A stretch of DNA of 64,000 nucleotides from Blastococcus xanthinilyticus. GTDB lineage: Bacteria; Actinomycetota; Actinomycetes; Mycobacteriales; Geodermatophilaceae. A program made the position numbers and the translations under genes. Location: the NCBI RefSeq assembly GCF_008124835.1, contig NZ_VNHW01000004.1, positions 289,414-353,413 of the forward strand. The letters are read 5' to 3'. Positions 27,312 to 37,958 of the stretch are shown here, piece by piece; within the stretch, counting starts at the first letter, position 1, and each line of letters starts with the position of its first letter. The notes under the pieces were generated by a model that was given only the letters and a program-made list of their open reading frames with translations, was not told where the DNA came from and searched no databases.

Positions 27312-28297
27312 CACGACCAGCCGTTGCTCTTCACCAGCTGGTGGAGCAGCCGGCGCCGGGGCTCCTCGTCCTCCGCCGCGCGGGCGAACTCCTCGTCCGT
27401 CACGGCCGGGATCCCCGCCGCCCGCAGGGCAGCCAGGTCGGGTGCGGGCGGGGTGCCGGCGGGGGCGGCGGTGGACGTGGCGGAGGCGGTCTCGAGGTAC
27501 CGGGCGATGACGTCGCGGACCGGATCGACCGCGCTGTCGTCCGGCCGGGCGTCCGGCGCGACACCGGCCCGCAGCAGGAGCATCGCGTCGTCGAGGCGGC
27601 CGACCGCCACGGGTGCCGCGGTGTTCGGCTGCCCGCTGCGGAAGTAGTGCAGGACGGGGTAGGCCAGGTGCTGCTCGGCGGTGGTGGAGAGCTGGCCGGT
27701 GAGCGCGACCAGCTGCTGGACGAAGGCGGAGCTGAAGGAGCTGCCGTTCCAGCCCTTCGCCACGATCTCCCCGGAGCTGCGCCCCAGGGCGTTGATGCGC
27801 ACCGCGATCGCCCGCCGCTCCACCACGGCGCCGATGACCGAGAGCAGGTAGGTGATCGCCAGCGTGATGAGGAAGAGCCCGCCGAAGCTGGCCAGCGCCG
27901 TGACGAACCGGCCGGCCGGGTCGGAGGCGGTGAAGTCACCGACGCCGAGGGTGAACACGGTGAAGCCCGCGTAGTACGCGACGTCGGCGAACCCGGCCGG
28001 TAGCGACGTCTGCGCGTCGACCACCGTGTCACTGCCCGCGAAGACCAGCGTCCAGCCGGCCCAGATCCCGGCGACCCACAGCAGGACCGTCGTGAAGAGC
28101 AGCCCGGCGCCGGCCCCGGTGAGCAGCTTGGAGCTGCTGTCGGGGCGGTGCAGCCCCAGCAGCAGCCGCCAGAGCCGCGCGAGGACGGTGCGGGTCAGCG
28201 GCCCGGCACCGCCGACGGTGAGGGTGGTCGCCAGCGCGTCGCCGTAGACGGCGAGGACGAGGAGCACGCCCGCGACGATGAGGAGGGTGTCGGCCAA
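27308..28297 (-). CDS. Two-transmembrane-type potassium channel family protein
   Basis: 329 residues. N-terminal hydrophobic helices (4-30 and 62-88) precede a pore loop. The selectivity filter TLGVGD at 116-121 is the TVGYGD motif with Val for Tyr. Another helix (about 130-155) follows. The remaining 170 residues are a cytoplasmic domain with a QQLVALTGQLSTTAEQHLAY segment. It would conduct K+ or related cations. It lies 4 bases downstream of an ArsR-family repressor and is most likely in its operon, an unusual partnership suggesting that metal stress alters ion flux. Confidence 0.8.
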   Translation of the reverse strand: MADTLLIVAGVLLVLAVYGDALATTLTVGGAGPLTRTVLARLWRLLLGLHRPDSSSKLLTGAGAGLLFTTVLLWVAGIWAGWTLVFAGSDTVVDAQTSLPAGFADVAYYAGFTVFTLGVGDFTASDPAGRFVTALASFGGLFLITLAITYLLSVIGAVVERRAIAVRINALGRSSGEIVAKGWNGSSFSSAFVQQLVALTGQLSTTAEQHLAYPVLHYFRSGQPNTAAPVAVGRLDDAMLLLRAGVAPDARPDDSAVDPVRDVIARYLETASATSTAAPAGTPPAPDLAALRAAGIPAVTDEEFARAAEDEEPRRRLLHQLVKSNGWSW

Positions 28298-28301
28298 GGG
28301 G

Positions 28302-28709
28302 TCAGCTCCGGTCGGATGCGGGATCGGGTCGGTCGTCGTCCGCGACCGGGGCCTCGGAGAGGACGATCAGCTGGCGGAGGCAGTGCTGGCGCAACGGCTC
28401 CGGGAAGCCGTCGGCGAGGCGGTAGTAGACGACGCGCCCCTGCTTCCGGTTGGCGACGAGCCCGGCGGTGCGCAGCAGGCGCAGGGCGTATCCCACGGCG
28501 TCCTCGTTGGTCTCCAGGGCGAGGGCGAGGTCGCCGACGCAGAGCTCCTCGACCATGTCGAGGGCGAACAGGACCCTGGCCCGGGTGGGGTCGGCCATGA
28601 GGCTCAGGACGCTGGTCAGCCGGCTCACCTCGTCGCGGCTCGGCAGGCGGTCGCGGGCGTGCGCGACCCGCTCGGGGTCGACCGGGTGGGCGTGGTCGGG
28701 TTCGGACAT
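28302..28709 (-). CDS. ArsR/SmtB-family metalloregulator (copy 1)
   Basis: 135 residues from the ATG at 28709 with GGAGG upstream. The winged helix is LTSVLSLMADPTRARVLFAL, EELCVGDLALALETNEDAVG, YALRLLRTAGLVANRKQGRV. The ELCVGD stretch recalls the ELCVCD metal box but keeps only the first Cys. A His-containing N-terminus (DHAHPVDPE) and a C-terminal HCLRQL could supply other ligands. It is nearly identical to the protein at 53243-53620. Such repressors release DNA when metal binds. It is divergent from the DUF305-like gene, and candidate operators lie between them. Confidence 0.88.
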   Translation of the reverse strand: MSEPDHAHPVDPERVAHARDRLPSRDEVSRLTSVLSLMADPTRARVLFALDMVEELCVGDLALALETNEDAVGYALRLLRTAGLVANRKQGRVVYYRLADGFPEPLRQHCLRQLIVLSEAPVADDDRPDPASDRS

Positions 28710-28734
28710 CGGGCACCACCTCCGCCGCGCCCCA

Positions 28735-28756
28735 TACCCGTACGGCTCTGCGGATA
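28735..28756. promoter_or_regulatory. Candidate ArsR operator A
   Basis: Pattern TACCCG-N10-CGGATA with an inner CCGTACGG palindrome, 26 bases upstream of the ArsR start. The same arrangement, TACCCG-N10-CGGGTA, lies at 53646-53667 just upstream of the paralogous ArsR gene. Conservation of this block between two loci whose surrounding intergenic sequence differs suggests autoregulation. Confidence 0.6.
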
Positions 28757-28804
28757 CCGCCGCCCCCGGGCCGGCTGACACGGAACCGTCACGTTTCCCC
28801 GGAC

Positions 28805-28825
28805 GACCGTACGGGCATCCGGACG
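28805..28825. promoter_or_regulatory. Candidate ArsR operator B (DUF305 side)
   Basis: GACCGTACGGGCAT followed by CCGGACG, 126 bases before the DUF305-like start. The matching site at 54605-54625 lies upstream of the second DUF305-like gene and differs by one base. It shares the CCGTACGG core with operators A and C. Confidence 0.6.
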
Positions 28826-28950
28826 CCGACCCGGCCGACGGCAGCCGTGGTCACCCGGCGCCATCTGCGCCGCAGGGCGTGTCCAGCAGCGGGCACACGA
28901 ACCCCCGGGAGCCCTCCCCCATCCCCATGAGCACGGACGGAGATCAGTCC

Positions 28951-29550
28951 ATGGCCACGAAGAAGAGCGACGAGGCGGACCAGAAGGGCTCCGGCGGCAA
29001 GCTGTCGCACGAGACCAAGATGTACCTGCGTTTCGCGGCCATGATCCTGACGTCGATGGTCGTCATGTACTGGACGATGTTCGTCAGCTCCTGGGAGTGG
29101 AGCCACGTCCGGTTCAGCGAGAGCCGCGTCTTCATGGCGCTCACCATGGGCGGCACCATGGGGCTGGTCATGTTGGCCTGGATGCTCAACATGTACAAGA
29201 ACGTCAAGGGCAACATCGCCATCGTGGTGGCGAGCCTGCTGCTCTTCGGCGGCGCGGTCTTCCTCGACCGGAGCCAGGTCACCGTGGACGACCGCAACTG
29301 GATGAGCGCGATGATCCCGCACCACTCGCTGGCCATCACCCGCTCCGAGCACGCCGACATCGACGACGTCCGCGTCTGCCAGCTCGCCGTCGACATCATC
29401 GTCGCCCAGGAGAAGGAGATCGCCGAGATGGAGTGGCTGATCGAGGACATCGAGGAGAACGGCGAGGCGGAGACGCTCGAGGAGGCCCGCGAACGGCCCG
29501 TGCCGGAGTTCGACGGGGCAGCGATCCGCGACTGCCCGCCGGCGGGCTGA
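28951..29550 (+). CDS. Membrane DUF305-like protein (copy 1)
   Basis: 199 residues from the ATG at 28951; the upstream GGACGGAGATC block and the first codons are conserved at the second copy, which supports this start over the ATG eight codons earlier. There are three membrane helices (about residues 23-45, 55-77 and 85-102). A soluble part follows with WMSAMIPHHSLAITRSEHAD, the His-His-containing DUF305 motif, then QEKEIAEMEWLIEDIEENGE. DUF305 proteins recur beside copper and redox genes and may bind metal through the Met/His motif. It is divergent from ArsR copy 1 and about 80% identical by eye to the copy at 54824. Confidence 0.82.
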   Translation: MATKKSDEADQKGSGGKLSHETKMYLRFAAMILTSMVVMYWTMFVSSWEWSHVRFSESRVFMALTMGGTMGLVMLAWMLNMYKNVKGNIAIVVASLLLFGGAVFLDRSQVTVDDRNWMSAMIPHHSLAITRSEHADIDDVRVCQLAVDIIVAQEKEIAEMEWLIEDIEENGEAETLEEARERPVPEFDGAAIRDCPPAG

Positions 29551-29638
29551 CGCCTCCGCCCCTACTGGTCGGCCGGGGAACGGCGAGTCGCCTCCTGCCG
29601 GTCACGCGGAGGTCACGGGGGCGCGATGGGGTCGGCCC

Positions 29639-30742
29639 ATGGCACTCCTCACCTCGTCCCCGAGACGCTCCCTCCTGGCCGCGGCCGCCGTCCCCGCCCT
29701 GCTCGGCTTGGTGGCGACGGCCGCCCCGGCCGCGGCCGACTCCCCCCGGCACTTCGACCTGCAGGCCCACCGCGGCGGCATCGCGCTCACCGTGGAGAAC
29801 ACCCTCCCCGCCTTCGCCAACGCGCTCGAGCTGGGCGTCAGCACGCTGGAGCTCGACGTCCAGATCACCGAGGACGGCAAGGCGGTCGTCACCCACGACC
29901 GGAAGATCTCCGGCACCAAGTGCCTGGACACCGGGCCGGCCACCCCGGGCGACCCCGAGTACCCCTACGTCGGCGACTACGTCCACACCCTGACCCTCGC
30001 GCAGGTGCGCACGCTGGACTGCGGCTCGCAGCGCCTGCCGGCCTACCCGGAGCAGGAGTTGTCGCCCGGCGAGCAGATGCCGCTGCTGTCCGAGGTGTTC
30101 GAGCTCGCGCGCGACTACAAGGCCCGGAAGGTCACCTTCAACATCGAGACGAAGGTGGAGGCCGGCGCCCCCGAGGAGACGGCGCCCCGCGAGCAGTTCG
30201 TGCAGATCGTCTCCGACCTGATCATGGAGGCGAAGGTCCAGCGCCACGTGACCATCCAGTCCTTCGACTGGGGCACGCTGATGCGGATGAAGGAGGTCGC
30301 GCCGAACCTGCCGGTGGTCGCGCTGACCAACGGCCAGCAGTTCCTGCAGGCCGGCGTGCCGGGCGCCTCCCCGTGGCTCGGCGGGATCGACATCGACGAC
30401 TTCATGACCGAGGGCCGTTCGCTGCAGGAGGCCTACGTCGCCGCGGTCGACTCCTTCGGCGCCGACGCCGTCTCCCCCGTGCACGGCACGCCGCAGAACG
30501 GCTCGGTCGCCGACCCGGGCTACGTGCCGTTCACCACGCCCGAGCTCGTCGACGCCGCGCACGCCGCCGGCATGGACGTGATCCCGTGGACGGTCAACGA
30601 CCGGCCGACCATGGAGCACCTCATCGGCATCGGCGTGGACGGCCTGATCACCGACCGGCCCGACCTACTGCGGGAGATCCTCGCCGAGCGCGGCTTCCGG
30701 CTGCCGCAGCCCTACGAGCTGCGGGGAGCAGGACGCCCGTAG
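29639..30742 (+). CDS. Secreted glycerophosphodiester phosphodiesterase
   Basis: 367 residues. The N-terminus SPRRSLLAAAAVPALLGLVA has a twin Arg and hydrophobic core ending AAPAAA, consistent with Tat export. The GDPD domain shows AHRGG near residue 44, TLELDVQITEDGKAVVTHD near 75-95, and FNIETKVE near 170, the metal and catalytic residues of the family. DVIPWTVND and GVDGLITDRPDLL close the barrel. It hydrolyses deacylated phospholipids to glycerol-3-phosphate and an alcohol outside the cell. It has its own upstream gap and appears monocistronic. Confidence 0.9.
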   Translation: MALLTSSPRRSLLAAAAVPALLGLVATAAPAAADSPRHFDLQAHRGGIALTVENTLPAFANALELGVSTLELDVQITEDGKAVVTHDRKISGTKCLDTGPATPGDPEYPYVGDYVHTLTLAQVRTLDCGSQRLPAYPEQELSPGEQMPLLSEVFELARDYKARKVTFNIETKVEAGAPEETAPREQFVQIVSDLIMEAKVQRHVTIQSFDWGTLMRMKEVAPNLPVVALTNGQQFLQAGVPGASPWLGGIDIDDFMTEGRSLQEAYVAAVDSFGADAVSPVHGTPQNGSVADPGYVPFTTPELVDAAHAAGMDVIPWTVNDRPTMEHLIGIGVDGLITDRPDLLREILAERGFRLPQPYELRGAGRP

Positions 30743-30861
30743 GCACCCCACGTCAGCACGGGGACCTCCCGGTCGTCGGACGCGAACGGGAAAGTCCGGA
30801 CCGGAGATCGTGACCGGCGGTCGGTCGTCCCGCCCCTACTCCGTCGGCTCGCGGGGTGAGT

Positions 30862-31234
30862 TCACGCGAGGAGAGCCGCCATCCGCTCGCAGAGTGCGGT
30901 CGCGGCGGAGTAGGGGCCGACCATCACGGTCAGCTCGGTGAGCACGCCGTCGCGGCCGCGCAGCATGGCCACCCCCTCGAGGTCGCGATCGCCGACCCGG
31001 GCGCTGAAGGCGAACACGTGGCCGTCACCGCCTGCGTTGGACGCGGTGTAGCGGAGGTCCTCGAAAGAGGGACATCACGCCGGTGAGGATCGCGCGCAGC
31101 GGTCCGGCGCCGCGGTAGGGCTCGTGCACGATCGGTGACAGGAACACGCAGTCGTCGGCGAACAGCCGCACTGCGGCGTCGACGTCACGGCTCTCGACGG
31201 CTGCCCGGAACGCGGCGAAAGGCGCGGTCGGCAC
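30862..31234 (-). pseudogene. SnoaL/NTF2-like gene with a one-base frameshift
   Basis: From GTG 31234 the frame reads APFAAFRAAVESRDVDAAVR, then LFADDCVFLSPIVHEPYRGA and LRAILTGVMSLF. It then shifts at the AAA run 31064-31066; removing one base restores EDLRYTASNAGGDGHVFAFS, VGDRDLEGVAMLRGRDGVLT, ELTVMVGPYSAATALCERMA to a stop at 30862. The restored protein (about 123 residues) is a typical small NTF2-like protein. The lesion is in a short homopolymer, so a consensus error is possible. Confidence 0.75.
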
Positions 31235-31253
31235 GGTCGTCCTGTCTCCGGGG

Positions 31254-31658
31254 GTGGCCGGCTGGGAGGACGTCCGCCGTCTCGTCGCCGGGCTGCCGGG
31301 CACCGACGAGCACCTCTCGTACGGCGGGCGCGGGCGCCCGTCGTGGCGGGTGCGCGTCAACAACGTCGTGTGGGCGCTGCCGCTGCGGGAGGGCGAGCGC
31401 GCGGCGCTCGGGGACGGGACGGGGCAGAACCACTGCTGGGCGTGCGCGTGGCCGACGAGGGAGTGAAGGGCGCGCTGCTCGCCGAGGAGCCCGCCGTCTT
31501 CCTTCACCTCCCCGCACGTCGACGGGTACGCGGTCGTCCTCGTGCACCTCGGGTGGATTCCGGTCGACGAGCTCGCCGAGCTGGTGGAGGACGCGTGACG
31601 GGCGCGTGCGCCCCGGCGCCTGCTCGCCGAGTTCGACGGCGGCGGCCGTTCCTCCTGA
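31254..31658 (+). pseudogene. MmcQ/YjbR-like DNA-binding protein gene, broken
   Basis: The first frame from GTG 31254 gives AGWEDVRRLVAGLPGTDEHL then SYGGRGRPSWRVRVNNVVWA, the MmcQ/YjbR-family start. Homology then continues in other frames: GVRVADEGVKGALLAEEPAV after a shift near 31435, and TSPHVDGYAVVLVHLGWIPV plus DELAELVEDA after a shift near 31510. A TGA at about 31596 interrupts the final RARAPRRLLAEFD. Two frameshifts plus a nonsense codon where Trp is expected make this a decayed gene. It is divergent from another broken gene. Confidence 0.72.
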
Positions 31659-31685
31659 ACGCAGGAACCGCGTGCTCGATCGATG

Positions 31686-33478
<1,793 letters not shown>

Positions 33479-33482
<4 letters not shown>

Positions 33483-34789
33483 GGGCGCCCGCCGAGCGCG
33501 GCCAGCAACTGCTCGGCCCGGGGGGCGTGCAGCGGCGAGAAGTGTGGGTTGCGGTCCAGGGCTGCGGTCAGCGTGGCGCGGGCCTCGTCGATCTGGCCGA
33601 GTGCGGCCTCGATCTCCCCACGGTGGTACAGGAAGCGGGCATCCTCACCACCGAGCGCGGTCGCCGCGCGGGCGTGCTCGAGCGCCTCGGCGTCCCGCCC
33701 CGCCCGGTGCAGCGCCCAGCCGAGCGCGTCATGAGCGTCGATGCTCTGCCGGCGCGCGAACTCCGCCTCCGCCGCCGCGACTGCGGCCCCCGGGTCACCG
33801 TGGTCGGCCTCGAAGAGCGCGATCTCGAGGTCGTCGGCGACGCCGTTGGCCTCGAAGAGCTTCCACACGGTCGCCAGCACGGCGAACTGCTCGGCGGCTT
33901 CGTCCTCCTCGCCGACGGCGAGGAGGAACTCGCCGAACTCCACCAGGTGCTCCGGCAACGGTTGCGCCTGCACCACCTGCCGGTACTTCCGGGTGGCCTC
34001 CTCCACCTCGCCCCGGGCTGCGGCGACGCGTGCCTGCCCCAGGAGCACCGGCGGGTTCCCCGATGCGGCCTCGGCACCGGCCGCGTAGTGACGCGACGCC
34101 TCGTCCACGTCGCCGTCGGCCCACGCGAGCCCACCCAGGTACGTCCTGCAGAACGCCTCGTCGGCGGGGGTGGCCGCCAGCTCGAGCGCCTGCTCCAGCG
34201 CTGCGACCGCGGTGCCGGTGTCCCCGCGGAGCTCCGCGTCGTAGGACGCGCGCGTGAACGAGGCGACGCCCGGGCGCAGTTCGAGCATGCGGGACAGCGC
34301 GACGCCGGCGCCGTCGTAGTTCCCCAGCTGGGTGCGAGCGTCGGTGAGGACGCCCCACGCGGTGGCGCTGTACGGGTTCACGGCCAGGGCGCGATCGGCG
34401 AGGTCGGCCGCCGCGGCGAAGTCGTGGCGGGCGTTGGCGAGCGCACCGAGACCGGTCAGCGCGCCGTCGTTGCCCTCCGGACGCAGCTCGAGCGAGCGGT
34501 CGAGCGCATCCTCGGCCCTGGCGTAGTAGGAGGGATCGGCCGTGACCCGCGCCTGCTCGACGTACACGGCGCCCAGCTCGGCCCAGGTGCGCCAGTCGCC
34601 GGGGACCTCCTCCAGGCGTTGTTCGGCGCTCGACACGGCAGCTGCGAGCGGGTCGGGCGCCGCCGTGGCCACGGCGCCGATCGATCGGCCGGGCTCGGGC
34701 GAGGCAGCCCGGCCGGCGACCGCGGCGGACACGAGCAGCAGCAGCACGCCGGCCGCGAGCAGGTTGCGAGCGGTGCGACGGGTCGTCAT
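33479..34789 (-). CDS. Membrane-anchored TPR protein
   Basis: 436 residues. One N-terminal hydrophobic segment (LLAAGVLLLLVSAAVAGRAA) acts as anchor or signal. From residue 55 to the end there are about ten tetratricopeptide repeats, e.g. DWRTWAELGAVYVEQARVTA, ARHDFAAAADLADRALAVNP and AYDALGW-type AHDALGWALHRAGRDAEALE. TPR proteins act as scaffolds for assembling partners. The stop overlaps the start of the NicO-type transporter, and a DUF4331 gene lies upstream, a gene order I recall from other actinobacteria. Confidence 0.85.
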
Positions 34790-34955
34790 CGACGTCGCCG
34801 GCCCGGCGCGGTCGACCCGGCGGTCGACGGACGAGGCGCGCGGCCGATGCGGTGCGCTGTCATGGGGCGTGAGCTCTCCTCGGTCGTCGTCGCCGGTCGG
34901 AGCAGGTGCGCAGCCCCGACCGGTGACGAGACGATCGTTCCGAACGGACGGTGGG

Positions 34956-34995
34956 CCGTTGCCGCGGGGTGCCTGCCGGCACCCCGCGGCAACGG
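34956..34995. terminator. Perfect 18-bp hairpin after the DUF4331 gene
   Basis: CCGTTGCCGCGGGGTGCC, a TGCC loop, then the exact complement. It begins six bases past the DUF4331 stop (35001, minus strand) and no T-run follows. It should end or attenuate transcription between DUF4331 and the TPR/NicO genes, allowing higher expression of the first gene. The remaining 34790-34955 holds no recognised gene. Confidence 0.7.
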
Positions 34996-35000
34996 ATCGG

Positions 35001-36740
35001 TCAGCTCTTCGCGCCCACCGCGGCGCGAGCCGTCACCGACCGGCTGCGGAGCAGCGAGACTCCGCCGGCACCCATCAGCAACGCCGCCAACGTTCCGGTG
35101 ACCACCGGCAGCGCATCCCATCCGGCCCCGGTCCCCCCGGACGACGCCGCGGCTGCGCCGTGGTCCTTGTCGTCCCGGCCGGGCCAGGTGGTGTACTGCT
35201 TGTTGCTGTCCGGCACGTTGGACGCGTCGGTCTCCGGTGGCGCGAGGTAGGGGAAGTTGCGCCCGAACTCGGCGTCGTTGCGCGGCACCTTGTCGCCCTG
35301 CTTCAACGCCCGGAACGCCTCCAGCCGGTCGGCAGGCACGTTGCTGACGTCGAAGATGCCCTCGAGTGCGAGCAGTTCGATGTCCACCACGTCGTCAGCG
35401 AGCCGGCGGCCGTTCGGGAAGCCCTGGATGTCCCCGCCGATCACGCCGAGCGGGCTGGCCTTCTTGAGCGGCTTGCCGGCCGGGCTGGTCGGGCCGGTGA
35501 TCGACATGTTGAGCCGCAGCATCTCCGACGGCTGGAACGTAGCCGCGTCGGCGTTGAGCGCCTGCGAGTTCAGGTCGATGTCGATCGGGTTCTGCGTCGC
35601 CGGGTTCCCGTCCACGTCGAGCACCTCGGTGCTGACGATGCCGGTGAGGAAGACCTCGAAGATGTCCCACCGCGGCGTCGGCGGCGCCGGGATCCCGTAG
35701 ATCTGCTCGATCAGCCGCGGCACCTCGGGGTCGAGCACGCGCGCGACGACGGCTCCACCGGCCGCCTCGGCGTCCGCGGACGGCGGGATGGAGTTGAAGG
35801 CGTCCTTCAACGCAGCGGGGACGACGACCTCGTTGACCAGCGGCTGGCCGAGCCTGGACACCTGGGTGAAGCCCTCCGAACCCTCCGCTGCCGTGCCGTC
35901 GGCATCGCGCAGCGTGGGCCGGGTGGCGGTGCTCCAGACACCGATCACCGGGTTGGCCGCTACGTCGTTGTTGATGGCCACCGCGGACTTGGGCACCTCG
36001 AGCACGATGCTGTTGACGTTGTGCCCGGCCAGCGTGTCGTTGCCCCGTTCGGAGAGGTCAGCTCCGTAGATCAGGTCGAAGACCCGGATGTCCAGGAAGA
36101 AGGGGTCCTCGGTCTGGGTGGCCAGCGTCATGCCGCCGCCACCGACATCGGCGATCGCCGGCTGCCGGAGGTTGTCGACGTAGTCCCGTGCCGTCCCCAT
36201 GCTCGCCGGGCCGACGTAGGAGGGCGCGGCCTGCCCCTCGGAGATCGGCTCGCCGTAGGTGGCGCCGCCGTCGGTGCTCACGTCGAGGGTGAAGAACTGC
36301 CGGTAGAGCAGGTTCTCGTCGTCGAGCGAGGTGACCGGGCCGTTGTTGTAGAGGAAGGTGTCGGTGCCCCGGAGGTCCTCCGTGGTGAACCGCCACCGGT
36401 AGATCAGGTCGGCGACCGCGTCACCGTTGTTGTCGATGTTGATCAGGTACTCGGCGTCCTCGGCCCACGGGTGGAAGTTGGGGCCCTGCAGGGGCTCCTG
36501 GAACGGCCGGAAGTTGGCGATGAGGGTGACGTTGTCCTCGTTCTCCGGGCTGGAGAACGCGTATACGTCGGTGTTGTCCACCGCCGGATCGTTGAGGATC
36601 AGCGGTGCCTCGCGGTGGCTGGACGCCCCCGCGACGTTGGGCAGCAGGCCGATCACCGCAGAGGTGGCGAACACTCCGCCGGCCGCGAAGCACGCGGTGG
36701 CGGCTCTGGGCCCGGATCGACCTCGTACTGAACCTGGCAT
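35001..36740 (-). CDS. DUF4331-family secreted, C-terminally anchored protein
   Basis: 579 residues from the ATG at 36740 (GGGAG upstream). A signal peptide ends near LPNVAGAS and is followed at once by SHREAPLILNDPAVDNTDVY, the DUF4331 hallmark. The rest is beta-rich with calcium-site-like acidic turns (LINIDNNGDAVADLIYRWRF). A Gly/Ala-rich linker precedes the C-terminal helix LPVVTGTLAALLMGAGGVSL and a basic RSRSV tail, so the protein stays anchored outside the membrane. Function is unknown. The link to the TPR and metal-transport genes suggests a metal-related surface role. Confidence 0.85.
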   Translation of the reverse strand: MPGSVRGRSGPRAATACFAAGGVFATSAVIGLLPNVAGASSHREAPLILNDPAVDNTDVYAFSSPENEDNVTLIANFRPFQEPLQGPNFHPWAEDAEYLINIDNNGDAVADLIYRWRFTTEDLRGTDTFLYNNGPVTSLDDENLLYRQFFTLDVSTDGGATYGEPISEGQAAPSYVGPASMGTARDYVDNLRQPAIADVGGGGMTLATQTEDPFFLDIRVFDLIYGADLSERGNDTLAGHNVNSIVLEVPKSAVAINNDVAANPVIGVWSTATRPTLRDADGTAAEGSEGFTQVSRLGQPLVNEVVVPAALKDAFNSIPPSADAEAAGGAVVARVLDPEVPRLIEQIYGIPAPPTPRWDIFEVFLTGIVSTEVLDVDGNPATQNPIDIDLNSQALNADAATFQPSEMLRLNMSITGPTSPAGKPLKKASPLGVIGGDIQGFPNGRRLADDVVDIELLALEGIFDVSNVPADRLEAFRALKQGDKVPRNDAEFGRNFPYLAPPETDASNVPDSNKQYTTWPGRDDKDHGAAAASSGGTGAGWDALPVVTGTLAALLMGAGGVSLLRSRSVTARAAVGAKS

Positions 36741-37330
36741 GTGAAACTCCCTTCCCACCGGACGGTGGGTCCTCGGACAGGACGCGGCAGCATTCGGATG
36801 AGGAAAGGTCACCGGCCGGAGCTGGCGGCCGCGCTGTGCGCGTTGTCTCCAGACTGCGGCTTGCCCGCTGCGAGCAGGGCGAACGTAGAAGGAAGTCGGG
36901 CCTGGCGGCATCCGGTGGTGGTCCATCAAATGGCCTCCGACGGCACGTCGGCCACGAACTGTGAGTGGCGCCAGTCACATCAGTCACCCGGATTGGCGTC
37001 ACCTGCCAGGGTGCCGTGCCCAACCGGGACCGTTGCTGCCGGGCTGAGGCTGGCGCGCGGACCGGCTGGCGAACGGCGACTACGTCGACCCGGCGACATA
37101 CCTGGCGAACGTCCCGGAGCCCGACGAGCCGCTGGACGGACGACGCCCGCGCTGGCAGCCGACGACGTCACCTACTTCATCGCGTTGCGGCCGACCATCC
37201 GCGCCCGCCTGCGCGCCGTTGCCGGACCGGAGGACCTGCTGGAGGAGTTCCAGCTGGCGGTGGACTGGACGTACTGCCCGGGGACGTTGGTGCAGCGGGT
37301 GATCGGCGGGAGGTTGCCGAGCGCTCGATC
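36741..37330 (+). pseudogene. Decayed, unidentified coding remnant next to an IS
   Basis: 36741-37030 holds no gene I can support. From about 37035 the plus strand has fragments in two frames: DRLANGDYVDPATYLANVPE PDEPLDG, split here for length, and, after a shift near 37140, ALAADDVTYFIALRPTIRAR then LRAVAGPEDLLEEFQLAVDW. They have codon-like GC bias but no recognised family and no start. The last part abuts the IS3 remnant at about 37330. This looks like an older gene broken by insertion and indels. Confidence 0.4.
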
Positions 37331-37844
37331 ACCGCCGTGGCGGCCGCGTCGGTCACCGACCGCGGCGACGGTGGCCGGTTGCGGTGGGCGTAGTAAGTGC
37401 TCGGGGCGATCTGCAGCTGCTCGCAGATCGGCTCGACCCCGTGCTCACCCGGTGGGCGTCGAGGAACTCGGCCATCACCGCTGTGGGCGGTCGAGCTCCG
37501 CCGCGAAGCAGGCCGACGCGCTATTCAAGATTGCGTTCGCCCGGCGCAGCTCCCGGTTCTCCCGCTCCAGCTCGGCCAGCCGCGCAGCGTCATCGGTCGT
37601 GGTGCCGGGCCGGTGTCCTTCGTCGATCTCGGCCTGGGTGACCCGGTTGCGCAGCGTCTCAGGGTTGATCCCCAGCTGATCACCGATCCGCTTCAACGCC
37701 CCGCTCCGCGTGGCCGGGTCACGCCGCGCGTCGACCGCCAGCCGGATCGCCCGCTCCCGCAGCTCGTCGGGGTACTTCCTCGGTGCCGCCATGACTCTCA
37801 TCCCCACGTGGATTGAGAGCCTCCATCAGACCTGGGGCGGGACA
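37330..37844 (-). mobile_element. Truncated IS3-family insertion sequence
   Basis: OrfA (37475-37792) is intact. OrfB starts with ATG just after the OrfA stop (MAEFLDAHR), loses one base near 37460, continues as GVEPICEQLQIAPSTYYAHR then NRPPSPRSVTDAA, and stops being recognisable near 37330. The DDE catalytic domain is missing, so the element cannot move by itself. The outer end near 37844 (minus strand TGTCCCGCCCCAGG) resembles an IS3-type terminal repeat beginning TG. No second end is found. Confidence 0.75.
37475..37792 (-). CDS. IS3-family transposase OrfA
   Basis: 105 residues from the ATG at 37792. It has the IS3 OrfA helix-turn-helix: AAPRKYPDELRERAIRLAVD, then ALKRIGDQLGINPETLRNRV, followed by the leucine-zipper-like LAELERENRELRRANAIL. 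OrfA binds the element's ends and is usually fused to OrfB by frameshifting. Here OrfB is broken, so this is probably an inert leftover, though it could still repress or bind related ends elsewhere. Confidence 0.85.
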   Translation of the reverse strand: MAAPRKYPDELRERAIRLAVDARRDPATRSGALKRIGDQLGINPETLRNRVTQAEIDEGHRPGTTTDDAARLAELERENRELRRANAILNSASACFAAELDRPQR

Positions 37845-37958
37845 AGGTGCCTGCTACTTCTGTTTCCCGCCCTGGTCGCACGGGTATTCGCTGCCAGCCG
37901 GTCAGCCACGCGGGCCGGAGCACCGCGCAGCACGCCGGCGCATCAGTTCAGGAGATTC

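Noticed and set aside
26114..28003. Long plus-strand frame across LysR and the channel gene
   Set aside because: No domain; both minus-strand genes are well supported.
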